A stretch of DNA of 64,000 bases from Aureimonas sp. AU12 (GTDB lineage: Bacteria > Pseudomonadota > Alphaproteobacteria > Rhizobiales > Rhizobiaceae), in NCBI RefSeq assembly GCF_001463705.1, contig NZ_BBWH01000053.1, positions 54,565 through 118,564 on the forward strand, read 5' to 3'. The notes beneath the pieces were generated by a model that saw only the letters and a program-made list of their open reading frames with translations, did no database searches and had not been told where the DNA came from. Positions within the stretch are counted from its first letter, which is position 1, and each line of letters begins with the position of its first letter. The position numbers were made by a program, and so were the translations under genes. Shown here one piece after another: positions 42,339 to 52,266 of this stretch.

Positions 42339-42818
42339 ATGTCTCCAATCGCTGTCGTATCCGACCGCCGCCCGTATCAGGTCGCTGCCATACCCATACG
42401 GGTCGACGAACGGCAACAGGTGGAGATTTGCCTCGTGACGTCGCGGAGTACGGGACGATGGATCATTCCGAAGGGATGGCCCATGAAAGGGCTACCCGAC
42501 GCGGAAGCTGCGAAGATTGAGGCGAAGGAGGAAGCTGGCGTCGTCGGAAGCGTCTTCCCTGTCTCCGTCGGTTCTTACGGATACTGGCGTCGAACTCGCA
42601 TCGCTTTTCGGCTCACTCGGGTCGATGTCTACGCGCTCAAGGTGAAGCGGGAGAAGAAGCGTTGGAAGGAGCGGGATCAGCGCACGGTCACGTGGGTGTC
42701 CCTGCTTGATGCAGCGGATCTAGTCCTCGAGCCAGAACTTAGCACCCTTCTGGTGAACCTTCCGGCAAACACGACGGCTTGCCGATTCCTCGGAGATGTG
42801 GAAGACATCCTGTTCTGA
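42339..42818 (+). CDS. NUDIX hydrolase (possible diphosphoinositol-type)
   Basis: 159 residues. YQVAAIPIRVDERQQVEICLVTSRSTGRWIIPKGWPMKGLPDAEAAKIEAKEEAGVVG shows the NUDIX helix with E-A-K-E-E, in the layout of the DIPP subgroup, which hydrolyses inositol pyrophosphates or ApnA. An inositol-type phosphatase and a histidine phosphatase adjoin, so an inositol-phosphate theme is possible but not proven. A basic patch (KREKKRWKER) follows. Confidence 0.82.
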   Translation: MSPIAVVSDRRPYQVAAIPIRVDERQQVEICLVTSRSTGRWIIPKGWPMKGLPDAEAAKIEAKEEAGVVGSVFPVSVGSYGYWRRTRIAFRLTRVDVYALKVKREKKRWKERDQRTVTWVSLLDAADLVLEPELSTLLVNLPANTTACRFLGDVEDILF

Positions 42819-42883
42819 TCATGGGTGTCGGATCGGCTGTATTGCAACGTCTGCAACACGAGGTTGGCTAGACTGGAAGCTAT

Positions 42884-42949
42884 CCACCCCGTCCGGTCTC
42901 CGGCGGCGGCGGAAGCCGACGCTCGGAAGCGGTCCATCCGCTCTCGACC
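42884..42949. repeat. Dispersed intergenic repeat copy
   Basis: CCACCCCGTCCGGTCTCC, then GACGCTCGGAAGCGGTCC, then ATCCGCTCTCGACC, matching the copies at 2264, 18733, 30169 and 30809. It lies between the NUDIX and VOC genes. Confidence 0.6.
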
Positions 42950-42989
42950 TTTGCAGACGAACGGTCTGTTTGCTGGTAGGACGGACCGC

Positions 42990-43463
42990 ATGACAGACCA
43001 AGCAAACTTCTACGTGCAGCGCGCCGATCATGTCGGCTTCGCGGTCGCCTCCCTTGATGCGGCGCTTCGGTTCTGGGTCGATGGGCTTGGTGCACGTCTC
43101 GTGCGCACGGGCGAGATGGGTGGCGAGTTCCTTGGTCAGGCGACGGGCGCGCACGGGGCACTGGTTCGCATGGCTATCGTCTCTTTAGCGGATCAGACGA
43201 TCGAACTCCTAGAATATCGAGGGCTGGATCGGCCAAGCGTGACGGCCAAGCCGTTCGACCCTGGCTTCGCGCATCTGGCCCTCGTGGTCGATGACATCGA
43301 CGCGCTCCTTGCGCGGATTGGCCCCTACGGCTGGAGGGCGCAAGGCACGCCGCAACCGATCACTAGCGGCGCGCGGGCTGGAACGCGGGTGATCTACGCA
43401 GTTGGCCCTGACGGCGCGACGATCGAGTTCATGCAGCCGCCGACTATCACGCAAGACCACTGA
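42990..43463 (+). CDS. VOC-family (glyoxalase-like) protein
   Basis: ATG 42990 with GGTAGGACGG upstream. 157 residues in two VOC units: ADHVGFAVASLDAALRFWVDGLGARLV (metal His near 13), IELLEYRG (Glu), FAHLALVVDDIDALLARIGPYG (His near 92), and GATIEFMQPP (Glu). The H/E/H/E set is typical of methylmalonyl-CoA epimerase or glyoxalase I relatives. Substrate unknown. The convergent neighbour is the decayed GGDEF-EAL gene. Confidence 0.85.
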   Translation: MTDQANFYVQRADHVGFAVASLDAALRFWVDGLGARLVRTGEMGGEFLGQATGAHGALVRMAIVSLADQTIELLEYRGLDRPSVTAKPFDPGFAHLALVVDDIDALLARIGPYGWRAQGTPQPITSGARAGTRVIYAVGPDGATIEFMQPPTITQDH

Positions 43464-43541
43464 TCTCGCTGGATCAGCGTCCGCTTTCCACCTAGTCGCC
43501 CCGATCGGCGCAGAGAAATCGGACGCCCGCAACGAGGCCTT

Positions 43542-43614
43542 CGCTTTCGACCCACTACCGCCTTTCGATGCGGGTTTCGCACCTCTTGAAAGCGGACGTA
43601 GTGGGTCGAGAGCG
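43542..43614. repeat. Inverted-repeat palindrome between convergent genes
   Basis: CGCTTTCGACCCACTAC (43542-43558) and GTAGTGGGTCGAGAGCG (43598-43614) form a 17-bp stem with one mismatch and a 39-nt spacer, ending exactly where the EAL gene's stop begins (43615). It could be a bidirectional terminator or a mobile palindromic repeat. Confidence 0.7.
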
Positions 43615-44800
43615 CTACGACGCTTGTTTGATGTAGCCATCACCAGCATGGAACTCCCGAGAAACTGCGCGGAGCTGTTCGACCATATTGAGGGTGCTCG
43701 ATTGCGCCGCCAACTCGTTAGCAGTCTCGGCTGTCGTTGGGTGACCCAAAAGAAAGCCCTGGAACTCGTTGCAGCCCTGTGCCCGGAGCATTGAAGCCTG
43801 CTGCGTCGTTTCTACGCCTTCCGCCGTCACCTCAATGCCAAGCTCCTGGCTCATCGAAAGGATCGCCTTGACGATCGAGCGCGCGCTTTGGTCCTCGGTC
43901 AGCCGACCGACGAACAGGCGGTCGATCTTGAGCTTCTGGAAGCGAAAGCGGTGGAGGTAGGAAAGGCTTGAATAACCCGTGCCGAAATCGTCCAGGACAA
44001 TCCGCACGCCGAGCGCGTTCAGCTTGCCGAGAACGGTCAACGCCCTCTCGCCGTCCTGAAGTAGGACGCCTTCCGTGATCTCTAGTTCCAGGCGGTCTGC
44101 AGCCAGACCTGTCCGTTGAAGGATCGCCTCGACCGTGCCTGGGAGGTCGGGCTGAAGAACCTGCACTGGCGACAAGTTAACCGCTATGCGGCAGCTGGAC
44201 GACCATGAAACAGCGGTAGCGCAGGCCGTCTCGATCGCCCATTCGCCCATCGGCACGATGAACTTGCGCACCTCGGCTATAGGGATGAAGCGGGATGGAG
44301 GTATCTCCCCCAGAATCGGATGCGTCCAGCGCATCAGCGCCTCGAAGCATACGACCCGACCGTCCGCGTCAAAGATCGGCTGGTAGAGAAGTGTCAACTC
44401 GTCCTTGACGAGAGCCTTGCGCAGCTCCTGTTCGAGCTGCGGTCGGTCGTCCACCTCGTGGTCGATCGCCGGATCGAAGAACCGTAGACATCCGCGTCCG
44501 CTATGCTTGGCCCTGTAGAGCGCGATATCGGCACGCGTCAGGAGCTGCTGGGGCGTGACGCCGTTTGCTGGGCAGATCGCGATGCCGATGCTGGTTCCGA
44601 TATGGGCTCGACGCCCCTCCAGATCGAAGACCTCGGTCAAGCTCTGGATGATGCGTTGGGCAAGGTCGCTGGCCTGCTCCGACTGGTCGTCGATGGCTTG
44701 CAGCACGACGAATTCGTCGCCGCCAAGCCGAGCCACCAGCTCGCCTTTTCTGAGGCAGGCGCGAAGCCGTCCCGCGACCTGCCGCAGGAGGTTGATCCAC
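43615..44800 (-). pseudogene. GGDEF-EAL protein, 5' part lost to IS3
   Basis: What remains begins just after the IS boundary at LLRQVAGRLRACLRKGELVARLGGDEFVVL, the last two thirds of a GGDEF domain with the GGDEF motif intact. A complete EAL domain follows (LYQPIFDADGRVVCFEALMRW with the EAL-equivalent EAL, then LELEITEG, IVLDDFGTGYSSLSYL, KIDRLFV, EVTAEGVET). The first part of the GGDEF domain and any sensor are missing and are not on the other side of the IS. It is probably non-functional as a cyclase, although the phosphodiesterase half could still fold if translated. Confidence 0.85.
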
Positions 44801-44857
44801 CCCCATTGAAATGGTCCGCCCTGAAGTATGGCTTTGAGAGCCTGAAGGAGGACGGAC

Positions 44858-45133
44858 ATGGCAAGACGACCCAAGCCCGAAGAGATCGTCGCGAAGCTGC
44901 GGCAAGTCGATGTTCTGGTGTCGCAGGGACGCACGGTAGCAGATGCGGTGCGCTCGATCGGCGTGACGGAGGTGACCTACTATCGGTGGCGCAAGGAGTT
45001 CGGCGGTCTGAAGGTTGACCAGGTGAAGCGGTTGAAGGATCTGGAGACCGAGAACCAGCGGCTTCGCAAGGCGGTCGCCGATCTCACCCTGGACAAGCTG
45101 ATCCTCAGCGAGGCCGCACGGGGAAACTACTGA
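44858..45133 (+). CDS. IS3-family transposase orfA
   Basis: 91 residues with HTH (KPEEIVAKLRQVDVLVSQGRTVADAVRSIGVTEVTYYRWRKEFGGL) and a leucine-zipper-like tail (KRLKDLETENQRLRKAVADLTLDKLIL). Typical IS407-type orfA. ATG 44858 with GGAGGA upstream. It is followed by orfB in another frame. Confidence 0.88.
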   Translation: MARRPKPEEIVAKLRQVDVLVSQGRTVADAVRSIGVTEVTYYRWRKEFGGLKVDQVKRLKDLETENQRLRKAVADLTLDKLILSEAARGNY

Positions 45134-46078
45134 GCCCCGCCCGCCGGCGCGCTTGTGTCGACCACGTCATGACGGTGACGAAGCTGTCCGAGCGGCGTGT
45201 GTGCCGCGCCCTCGGGCAACACCGTTCGACACAGCGTCAGGTGCCGCGGGGCCGAGATGACGAAGAGCAGCTCACAGCCGATCTCATCGAACTCGCTCGC
45301 CAATATGGCCGCTACGGGTATCCCCTTGGCCGACAGGCGATTGCTGGCAATCGCCGAAAGGCGGAAGATTGCAGCCCTGCTGCGAGATGCTGGTTGGATG
45401 GTCAACGATAAGCGCGTCGAGCGGATCTGGCGACGCGAAGGTCTAAAGGTACCGGCCAAGCAACCCAAGCGCGGACGGCTCTGGCTGAACGATGGCTCCT
45501 GTGTTCGACTGCGGCCCGAACATCCCAACCACGTTTGGTCCTACGATTTCGTGGAAGACCGCACGCACGATGGCCGCAAAATCCGGATGCTGAACGTGAT
45601 CGACGAGTTCACGCACGAATGCCTCAGCATCCGGGTCGCTCGCAGGCTCAACTCGACAGATGTGATCGATGTTCTGTCGGACCTCTTCGTCCTGCGCGGC
45701 GTGCCGGGTCACGTTCGATCCGACAACGGGCCGGAGTTCATTGCCAAGGCCGTGCAGGACTGGATCACAGCCGTTGGATCAAAGACCGCTTATATCGCCC
45801 CCGGCAGCCCATGGGAGAACGGCTATGTTGAGAGCTTCAATGCTCGCTTTCGTGACGAACTCCTCGACGGCGAGATCTTCTACAGCCTGCGCGAGGCGCA
45901 GATCGTCATCGAAAGCTGGCGGCGTCACTACAATACGATCCGGCCGCATGGATCGATCGGCTACAGGCCGCCAGCACCAGAAGTGTTCGTGCCAGCCTTT
46001 GCCGCTTGGCCGGCCGCGCTTACCCGACCTGCTTCGCTGCCAAAGCTACCGCTGGTGCAAAGACCAACCCTGAACTAA
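45127..46078 (+). pseudogene. IS3-family transposase orfB with a 40-nt insertion
   Basis: The frame begins LSPARRRACVDHVMTVTKL and reads to IELARQYGRYGY. A 40-nt insertion (45322-45361) then shifts the frame, and RKIAALLRDAGWMVNDKRVERIWRREGLK continues in the new frame to 46078. The DDE domain is intact (SYDFVEDRTHDGRKIRMLNVIDEFTHE, VRSDNGPEFIAKAV, SPWENGYVESFNARFRDELLDGE). Related orfBs run directly from YGRYGY into RKIAALL. The insertion inactivates the protein. Confidence 0.8.
45322..45361. repeat. 40-nt hairpin insertion in IS3 orfB
   Basis: The inserted segment contains a perfect 9-bp stem, GGCGATTGC (45336-45344) and GCAATCGCC (45347-45355), with a 2-nt loop. It separates codons that are adjacent in related transposases. 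Its origin is unknown. Confidence 0.55.
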
Positions 46079-46227
46079 CTTTCCAACCGGACCACTCAGT
46101 GGGGGCCGATCAGTCGCGATTGGCTGCTTCTCGCTAGGTCGATCCTGTAGCAGACAGTCGCCTTTTTACCCATTCTGACCGTTGTGCCAGGGCTGAATAC
46201 CTCGTGCCGAGCCTCAGGGCAGCGTCG

Positions 46228-46292
46228 ATAGAGAGAGAGGGAGGGAAGCCCGATTGACGGGCTAGAAGGGGAGAGAGAGGCTTTCCCCGCCT
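46228..46292 (+). promoter_or_regulatory. Conserved purine-rich hairpin leader, copy 2
   Basis: ATAGAGAGAGAGGGAGGGA, then hairpin AGCCCG (46247-46252) with CGGGCT (46258-46263) and an ATTGA loop, then AGAAGGGGAGAGAGAGG and CTTTCCCCGCCTG. Same layout as the leaders at 6784 and 8098. It ends about 25 nt before the ParB-like gene's ATG (46317). Confidence 0.55.
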
Positions 46293-46316
46293 GTCGCACT
46301 CTAAGGAGTTCGACCG

Positions 46317-48620
46317 ATGACCACCGCAACCGTTCGCAAGCTTGCACTCAACACCCTGCGCATTGCCCCGGAGAACGCCCGCAAGACAGCCGCCTCTACC
46401 GCCTCGCATGATGAGCTGAAGGCGTCGATCCGCGCCCATGGCGTGATGCAGAACCTGTCCGCCTACGATGGCAAGGATGGATTCTTCTACGTCTACGCCG
46501 GCGGCCGCCGGCTGACCGCGCTGCAGGATCTCGCCGTCGAGGGCGCGATCGAGGCCGACGCCAAGATCGGCTGCGTCGTGAAGGACGCCAAGGACGCCGC
46601 CGAGCTCTCGCTGGTCGAGAACGTCATGCGCGCCGCGATGCACCCGGCCGATGAGTTCGAGGCGTTCTCCGCTCTGATTGACCAGGGCATGACCGAGGAC
46701 GAGGTGGCCGAACGGTTCGGCGTCACCGTTCTGCATGTGCGCAAGCGCATGAAGCTGGCAGCGCTCGCCCCGCAGCTCGTGGCGCTCTATCGCGAGGGGC
46801 GCATCACCCAGGAAGCTTTGATGGCCTTCACGCTTAGCGACAGCCATGAGCGTCAGATGGAGGTGTGGCTGAAGGCCGAGCCCCAGGCGACCGGCTGGAA
46901 TGCTGCACATTTCCCAAACATCGTGAAGCGTCTCATGACCGAGACGCGCGTGTCTGCAACCTCCAGGCTCGCCCGCTTCGTCGGGATCGAGCGCTACACC
47001 GAGGCCGGCGGCCCGACCACCCAGGACCTGTTTTCGTCCTGCGACGAGACGTTCCTCGATGACGTCGGCCTCCTCCATGACCTCGCCACGCAGCGGCTGG
47101 AGGAGATCGCCGCGCCCTTCCGCGACCTCTGGAAGTGGGTCGAGATCGCCCACGAGGTCTCTTACGAGACGATCAATGCCATGGGCCGGATCTACCCGAA
47201 GGCTGCCGACCTGCTGGACGAAATTCAGGAGGAGTTCGACACGATTACTGACCAGATTAGCGCCTTCGAACACGCTGACGAGCTCAGCGACCTCGGGCAG
47301 GCCGAATGGGAGGGGTTGGAGAACCGCTACGACGAGATCGAGGCGATGGCTGCGCCTGTCTTCGCGCCCGAACTCATGGCGCTTGCCGGCGTGTTCCTTT
47401 CGATCGGACACCAGGGCGAGCTGAAGGTCGAGGCCGGCATGGTCCGCAGCGAGGACATGCAGGCGCTCGTCGATCTCAGCCAGGCCAAAGAGGCAGCGGC
47501 GAAGGAAGCGCGCCAAGCCGAGCGTCTTGCGGCTATCGCGGCTACCGCCGCTGATGACGGGTCGGACGAGCCCGATGCGGCCTCGGCCGACATCGATCTC
47601 GAGACCGAGACCGGGGCGACCCTGCCCGCGGTGCGCTTCCAGGCCCCTCGCAACTTCAAGCCGGCGTCCACCGACGACGAGGCGGAAGCCGGTCCCTCCA
47701 TGTCCGGCGCGTTGGTCGCGGATCTTCGTGCCATTCGCCATCAGGTTTTCCAGGCGCACCTCGCCAGCGACTTCGAAGTGGCCTTCGATCTTACGCTCTT
47801 CTCGATGTGCCAGGCGGTCCTTGGCAGCGGCTACACGCGCAGGCCGATCGACCTCAGCATCACCCAGGCGCTGACCCATCCCTCCGCGGCACATCGCACC
47901 GACACCGTGTCGGAGAGGATCCTTGCGGCGCTGAAAGCCAACCTCCGGCTGGAATGGATGGTGCTGCCTAAAGCCGAGAGCTTCGCCGCTCTATGCGCGC
48001 TGACACGTGCGGAGAAGCAGGCGCTGTTCGCCTTTGCCGCCGCGCAGGGCGCCCATCAGCAGCTCTCCACCGACAGCGACGCGATCCCGGCGATCGAGCT
48101 GGCTGGCGCTCGCATGGGCATCGCGGTGGAGGAGAACTGGCGCCCGACGGCGGCCAACTACTTCGGCCGTGTGAAGAAGGACATGCTGTTCGAGACCGCT
48201 TGCAAGACGATCGACGCGCAGTGGGCGCACGACCATTCCGGGGGCAAGAAGGCCGACTTCGCCAAGACCCTGGAACTGGCCTTCGGTCCGGATGGTCGCC
48301 AGCGCGTCGGCATCGCAGCGGACGCGGCCGAGCGCACCGCCGCCTGGCTGCCGGTTGGCATGACCTTCGGCGGCAAGCACGAGAACCCGATCGCCAATGA
48401 AGCGACGTCGGCCGAGACCGATCTCGACAGCATGTCGGCCGAGTCTGATGCTGAAGAGGACGGCAGCGCCCTTCCGGCCTTCCTGACCGGCGGCGATGAC
48501 GAGGTGCCGGCCTTCCTCACGGCCTCGCTGGAGGTCGAGGACGAGATGCCCGAGACGCACGACTTCGTGGGCGCCGGCTACGACCCGACGCAGGCCCACT
48601 ACGCGATCGCGGCCGAATAA
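46317..48620 (+). CDS. Large ParB/RepB-like protein of the element backbone
   Basis: 767 residues. The N-terminal ParB-like nuclease domain (about 5-100: LALNTLRIAPENARKTAAS, YVYAGGRRLTALQDLA, AELSLVENVMRAAMHPADEFEAF) is followed by a KorB-type HTH (EDEVAERFGVTVLHVRKRMKLAALAPQLV, about 122-150) and a long, mainly acidic C-terminal part. Much longer than chromosomal ParB (about 300). Proteins of this layout are typical of alphaproteobacterial plasmids and integrated elements, next to ardC- and DUF7007-type genes. The role may be partition or transfer regulation; no parA is in the window. A strong terminator follows. Confidence 0.85.
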   Translation: MTTATVRKLALNTLRIAPENARKTAASTASHDELKASIRAHGVMQNLSAYDGKDGFFYVYAGGRRLTALQDLAVEGAIEADAKIGCVVKDAKDAAELSLVENVMRAAMHPADEFEAFSALIDQGMTEDEVAERFGVTVLHVRKRMKLAALAPQLVALYREGRITQEALMAFTLSDSHERQMEVWLKAEPQATGWNAAHFPNIVKRLMTETRVSATSRLARFVGIERYTEAGGPTTQDLFSSCDETFLDDVGLLHDLATQRLEEIAAPFRDLWKWVEIAHEVSYETINAMGRIYPKAADLLDEIQEEFDTITDQISAFEHADELSDLGQAEWEGLENRYDEIEAMAAPVFAPELMALAGVFLSIGHQGELKVEAGMVRSEDMQALVDLSQAKEAAAKEARQAERLAAIAATAADDGSDEPDAASADIDLETETGATLPAVRFQAPRNFKPASTDDEAEAGPSMSGALVADLRAIRHQVFQAHLASDFEVAFDLTLFSMCQAVLGSGYTRRPIDLSITQALTHPSAAHRTDTVSERILAALKANLRLEWMVLPKAESFAALCALTRAEKQALFAFAAAQGAHQQLSTDSDAIPAIELAGARMGIAVEENWRPTAANYFGRVKKDMLFETACKTIDAQWAHDHSGGKKADFAKTLELAFGPDGRQRVGIAADAAERTAAWLPVGMTFGGKHENPIANEATSAETDLDSMSAESDAEEDGSALPAFLTGGDDEVPAFLTASLEVEDEMPETHDFVGAGYDPTQAHYAIAAE

Positions 48621-48647
48621 CCCGATCCGCTCCCCGTCCGATCCACG

Positions 48648-48676
48648 CGCCGCCGGCTGAACCCGGCGGCGTTTTT
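48648..48676 (+). terminator. Rho-independent terminator after the ParB-like gene
   Basis: CGCCGCCGG (48648-48656) pairs with CCGGCGGCG (48663-48671), a 9-bp GC-only stem with a 6-nt loop, followed by TTTTT (48672-48676). Confidence 0.88.
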
Positions 48677-48701
48677 CGTTTCCGGCCCGTCGAGGACAAC
48701 C

Positions 48702-49139
48702 ATGTCGCTTCGCACTCTGATCGAATCCACGCCGCTCGGCTCCACCCTTCTCGTCTCCAACGGCGAACCCAGGCCCCCGGAGCGCTTCCATCGCAAGCTC
48801 TCGAACTGGAACTGCCAGAACTACACGGGAACGCTCGTCAGCATCGAGACCGGCCCGGGGCAGCGTCCGGCCTTCGTGGTCCGGCAGGGCTCCATGGAAG
48901 ACACCGCCCCGATCGTCTTACAGACCCGCTACTCCTTCGACACGTCCTTGCGCTTCGAGGTCCAGCGTCGTCCGACACCGGGATCGGCCCGGGTTGTTCG
49001 CGCTAGCCGGCGCGAACTCCTTCATGTCGCGGCCAACTATGGCGAGGCGGTGAAGTGGCTCGCCGACAACCTCATCAGCGACGCACTCATCAAGGTCGTC
49101 ACCGAAGCGGACGAAGAGATCGCGGAGGACGCGGCATGA
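48702..49139 (+). CDS. Hypothetical backbone protein (145 aa)
   Basis: Starts MSLRTLIESTPLGSTLLVSN. It contains FHRKLSNWNCQNYTGTLVSIETG and VVRASRRELLHVAANYGEAVKWLADNLIS, with an acidic tail. No family recognised. It ends with ATGA overlap with the next gene, so the two are co-translated. Typical neighbours of the large ParB-like protein in plasmids. Confidence 0.7.
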   Translation: MSLRTLIESTPLGSTLLVSNGEPRPPERFHRKLSNWNCQNYTGTLVSIETGPGQRPAFVVRQGSMEDTAPIVLQTRYSFDTSLRFEVQRRPTPGSARVVRASRRELLHVAANYGEAVKWLADNLISDALIKVVTEADEEIAEDAA

Positions 49140-50038
49140 GCGCTCTCGTCGCAGCCTACGGCCTGACGGCCGACAACCTCGTTGCCGCTCGCTACGGCGA
49201 TGATGCCTACGCCATGGTGCCCAAGCGCGGCGGCGGGTTCTTCGTCGCCATGGGCTGGTGCCTTCGGGGTCACTTCTCGGACTGGAACCGTGATAGCTTC
49301 TTCTCGCATTGCGGCGACGTTGCCGGCGAGGATGGGTTCAAGGCGCATGTCGAAGACGCGCTTCGCCACAAGCGCGAGAAGGCAGCGCTTAATCGCCAGA
49401 GCACCGCGTCGCGGCGGGAGACGCCCTGGGGCAGGGCGCAGCACGCCGAGACCTATGCTCCCGGTATCGTCGCCTACTCCACTTGCGGCCATGGCGGCTT
49501 CCATGTTGCGCCGGAGGCCAACGCCCGCATTCACCCGGCCTTGCGCGCGTCGGATGGTTGGTACGAGGAGGATTGTGCGTGGGCAGCGATCGCGCTCGCC
49601 TTCGGTGAACTGTTCACGGCCCTGGAGCGCAGGTCGGCCCGCAAGACCATTCGTAACGCGCAGCCGGACGCCTATGAGGCCATCTTCGCCACGACACTGG
49701 CGCCCGGCGAGTCCCATGCCAAGGATCGGCGTGCCTTCCAGGCCGCCAACGCGGCGAATTGGATCGTCGGCTCCGCCATCATCTCGGATGAGCGACCCGG
49801 CTTCACCGAGGTTGTTGCCAGCGTCGGCGACCAGCACCAAGAGCGCCGGCGCTTCCTGATCCCGCGCGGCGAATACGAGGTCGGTCGCTTCGGCTTCGTG
49901 GTCGATCCCGCACGATACGAGGAACTGCCAGACGACGCGCCCAGCGCCTTCATCGGCTGGAGGAGGCGACGGAAAGGGGAGAGCCTCAGGCTCTCTCTTT
50001 TTTTGTGTTCTCAACTCGCGGCGCTTATAGCATCATAA
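49136..50038 (+). CDS. DUF7007-like protein
   Basis: ATG 49136 in an ATGA overlap. 300 residues. The central block [47 protein letters not shown] is characteristic of the DUF7007 family of plasmid- and phage-borne proteins. An Asp/Glu-rich set follows with [21 protein letters not shown]. Function unknown. A basic tail ([15 protein letters not shown]) at the end of the frame is unusual and could come from loss of the native stop. Partner of the 145-residue protein. Confidence 0.7.
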   Translation: MSALVAAYGLTADNLVAARYGDDAYAMVPKRGGGFFVAMGWCLRGHFSDWNRDSFFSHCGDVAGEDGFKAHVEDALRHKREKAALNRQSTASRRETPWGRAQHAETYAPGIVAYSTCGHGGFHVAPEANARIHPALRASDGWYEEDCAWAAIALAFGELFTALERRSARKTIRNAQPDAYEAIFATTLAPGESHAKDRRAFQAANAANWIVGSAIISDERPGFTEVVASVGDQHQERRRFLIPRGEYEVGRFGFVVDPARYEELPDDAPSAFIGWRRRRKGESLRLSLFLCSQLAALIAS

Positions 50039-50175
50039 AGGTTGGCAGACTTACTAACATCATATTTACCAAACTACTTTTCGTGGACCTGCGTCAGGTC
50101 CTGTTCGTAAGTTCCATTCAGATCTCATGCACATTTTTTGACTACCACAATCGGAGATTACAGAAGGATATCTCA

Positions 50176-52239
50176 ATGCGCTTCAGCGTCACTGCCAAAC
50201 TGCTGCTGGCCTCTAGCGCCGCTATCGCGCTCACGGTGGGAGTGACGACATCGGTTCTGGCCTGGCGGACCGCTTCTGAGGTCAAAACGACGATGCAGAC
50301 GCGCGTGGATGCAGAGATGCAGCTTGCTGCGCGTACGGTTCTGGGAGACCTGACGCCAATCGCTGCAAGCGCGCGAGTCACCGCAAAGAGCTTGGGTGCG
50401 AGACACGCTGCCGGCGAGCTCAAGCGAAGGAGTGTGATCGAAGAGGCGAGAATAGCACTGGAGACCTTCCCGATGGCGGTCGGGACCTGGTTCATCGAGT
50501 TGCCCGGTCATGCGTTCGACGGGCAAGCCAATCAGAACGATGCAGCTCTTGGTGCGAACGCCAACGGTGACTTTATGCCTGCCTGGAGCCGTGATGCCAG
50601 CGGGCAACTCGTCATGACGCCTTATCCCCTCAGCTACGAAGATCCGATCTGGGAGCAGACTTACACCGACGGGAAGGCGTCCTTCACCGAACCCTCACTT
50701 GATACGCTGATTGCGGATCCCATCCTCTATGCCAGCACGCAGTTCCCGGTCATGTCGGGAACCCGCCAGATCGGTGTCAGCGGGATCGACATCGGTCTTG
50801 GCGAGATCAGCAACGCGCTCGCGCGAATGAAGCCGCTTGGAACAGGCCGGGTGATGCTTCTATCCGACAAGGGCCACTGGATTGCCCACCCTGACAAAAG
50901 CCTTTTGACGAAGCCCTACGGCTCCGTAGCGGGTGCGGAAGCCCTAGCTGCCGCCTTGGCCACGTCCCAGCCGCAGCGCATCGCTAATATCGACGTTCCC
51001 GAACTTGGCCTCGTTGAACGTTCATTTGTCTCCCTCGACCTTCCCTATGCCGATGGTCACTGGGTCGTCGTTCTGGACGTTCCGATGGCGACCCTGTCCG
51101 CACCGGTCCGAGAGGAGATCAACTCGCTCGTGCTGAGTGGATTGGCAATACTGGTCGGAACGCTCATCCTCTTGTGGCTTCTCGCTGACCGCCTGGTTCG
51201 GCGCCCGATCGATCGGTCGCTAAAATTGGTGGAGAGCATCGGCTCAGGCGATCTGACACAGACGATCGAGGCTCGCTCGCGTGACGAGATCGGGGACCTG
51301 CAACGTGCCCTGGGTTCCATGTCGAGCCGCCTGCGTGAGATCGTGTCGGACGTCCGTTCGTCGGCGGACCAAGTGGCATCGGGATCGACTCAGTCTGCTG
51401 CGACCGCAGATCAACTGTCATCTGGTTCCACGGAGCAAGCGGCAGCCAGCGAGCAAGCCTCTGCGGCAGTCGAGGAGATGACGGCAAACGTCCGGCAGAA
51501 CGCTGATAACGCCACTCAGACCGAGCGCATTGCGGTCTCCGCGTCGCTTAACGCAGAACGTTCCGGTCACGCCGTGGCGAAATCGGTGGACGCGATGGAG
51601 ACGATCGCCGAACGCATCGCCGTGGTGCGGGAGATCGCGCGCCAGACTGACTTGCTTGCATTGAATGCAGCGATCGAGGCAGCACGGGCCGGGCAGCATG
51701 GGAAGGGCTTTGCCGTAGTGGCGTCGGAGGTGCGGAAACTCGCCGAGCGCAGCCAGCAGGCGGCCAGTGAGATCGATACCCTATCACGCGAGACGCTTGG
51801 AGTTGCGCAGGAGGCTGGTGAGCTCCTGCGACAGCTGGTGCCTGACATCCAACGAACGTCTGATCTCGTGTCCGAGATCTCGGCCGCCTGCCGCGAGCAG
51901 TCGGTGGGTATCGAGCAGATCAATCAGGCAATCGTTCAGCTCGATCAGGTGACGCAGGTCAACGCGAGTGCGGCCAATGAGATGTCGGCGACCGCTGCTC
52001 AACTGTCGGAAGAGGCGGGACATCTCAGCGAGCGCGTGGCCTTCTTTCGGGTCACAGCTGGCACCAGCCGGTCGCAGATGGCAACGTCTGGCCGACTCGA
52101 TCCAGTCTCACAGGACCGTGACGTCCTGCAGGCTGTAGGGCACGTCCGACCGGCAATCCGAACGACAGTTCCACAGGAGCGTCGTAAGGATGGCGTCGAT
52201 CTCGATCTCGGTCAGGGCTTCGAGCGCATGAGCGCCTGA
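50176..52239 (+). CDS. Methyl-accepting chemotaxis protein with Cache sensor
   Basis: ATG 50176. 687 residues. TM1 about 7-29 ([22 protein letters not shown]), an extracellular Cache-like sensor (about 30-315; [31 protein letters not shown]), TM2 about 320-342 ([23 protein letters not shown]), HAMP ([26 protein letters not shown]), and the signalling domain with [42 protein letters not shown] (about 486-530). It reports an external ligand to CheA/CheW. The end lacks an obvious CheR pentapeptide. It is monocistronic. Confidence 0.92.
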   Translation: MRFSVTAKLLLASSAAIALTVGVTTSVLAWRTASEVKTTMQTRVDAEMQLAARTVLGDLTPIAASARVTAKSLGARHAAGELKRRSVIEEARIALETFPMAVGTWFIELPGHAFDGQANQNDAALGANANGDFMPAWSRDASGQLVMTPYPLSYEDPIWEQTYTDGKASFTEPSLDTLIADPILYASTQFPVMSGTRQIGVSGIDIGLGEISNALARMKPLGTGRVMLLSDKGHWIAHPDKSLLTKPYGSVAGAEALAAALATSQPQRIANIDVPELGLVERSFVSLDLPYADGHWVVVLDVPMATLSAPVREEINSLVLSGLAILVGTLILLWLLADRLVRRPIDRSLKLVESIGSGDLTQTIEARSRDEIGDLQRALGSMSSRLREIVSDVRSSADQVASGSTQSAATADQLSSGSTEQAAASEQASAAVEEMTANVRQNADNATQTERIAVSASLNAERSGHAVAKSVDAMETIAERIAVVREIARQTDLLALNAAIEAARAGQHGKGFAVVASEVRKLAERSQQAASEIDTLSRETLGVAQEAGELLRQLVPDIQRTSDLVSEISAACREQSVGIEQINQAIVQLDQVTQVNASAANEMSATAAQLSEEAGHLSERVAFFRVTAGTSRSQMATSGRLDPVSQDRDVLQAVGHVRPAIRTTVPQERRKDGVDLDLGQGFERMSA

Positions 52240-52266
52240 ACTCACAGTCCCATCATCGATTGTAGC

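Larger units (their letters stand above)
44801..46104 (+). mobile_element. IS3-family (IS407-type) insertion sequence
   Basis: About 1.3 kb. The left terminus (CCCCATTGAAATGGTCCG, 44801-44818) and the right terminus (reverse of CGGACCACTCAGTGGGG, about 46089-46104) are imperfect inverted repeats. It carries orfA and a damaged orfB. It truncates the GGDEF-EAL gene on its left; the sequence on its right is unrelated, implying an adjacent deletion or rearrangement. Confidence 0.85.
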
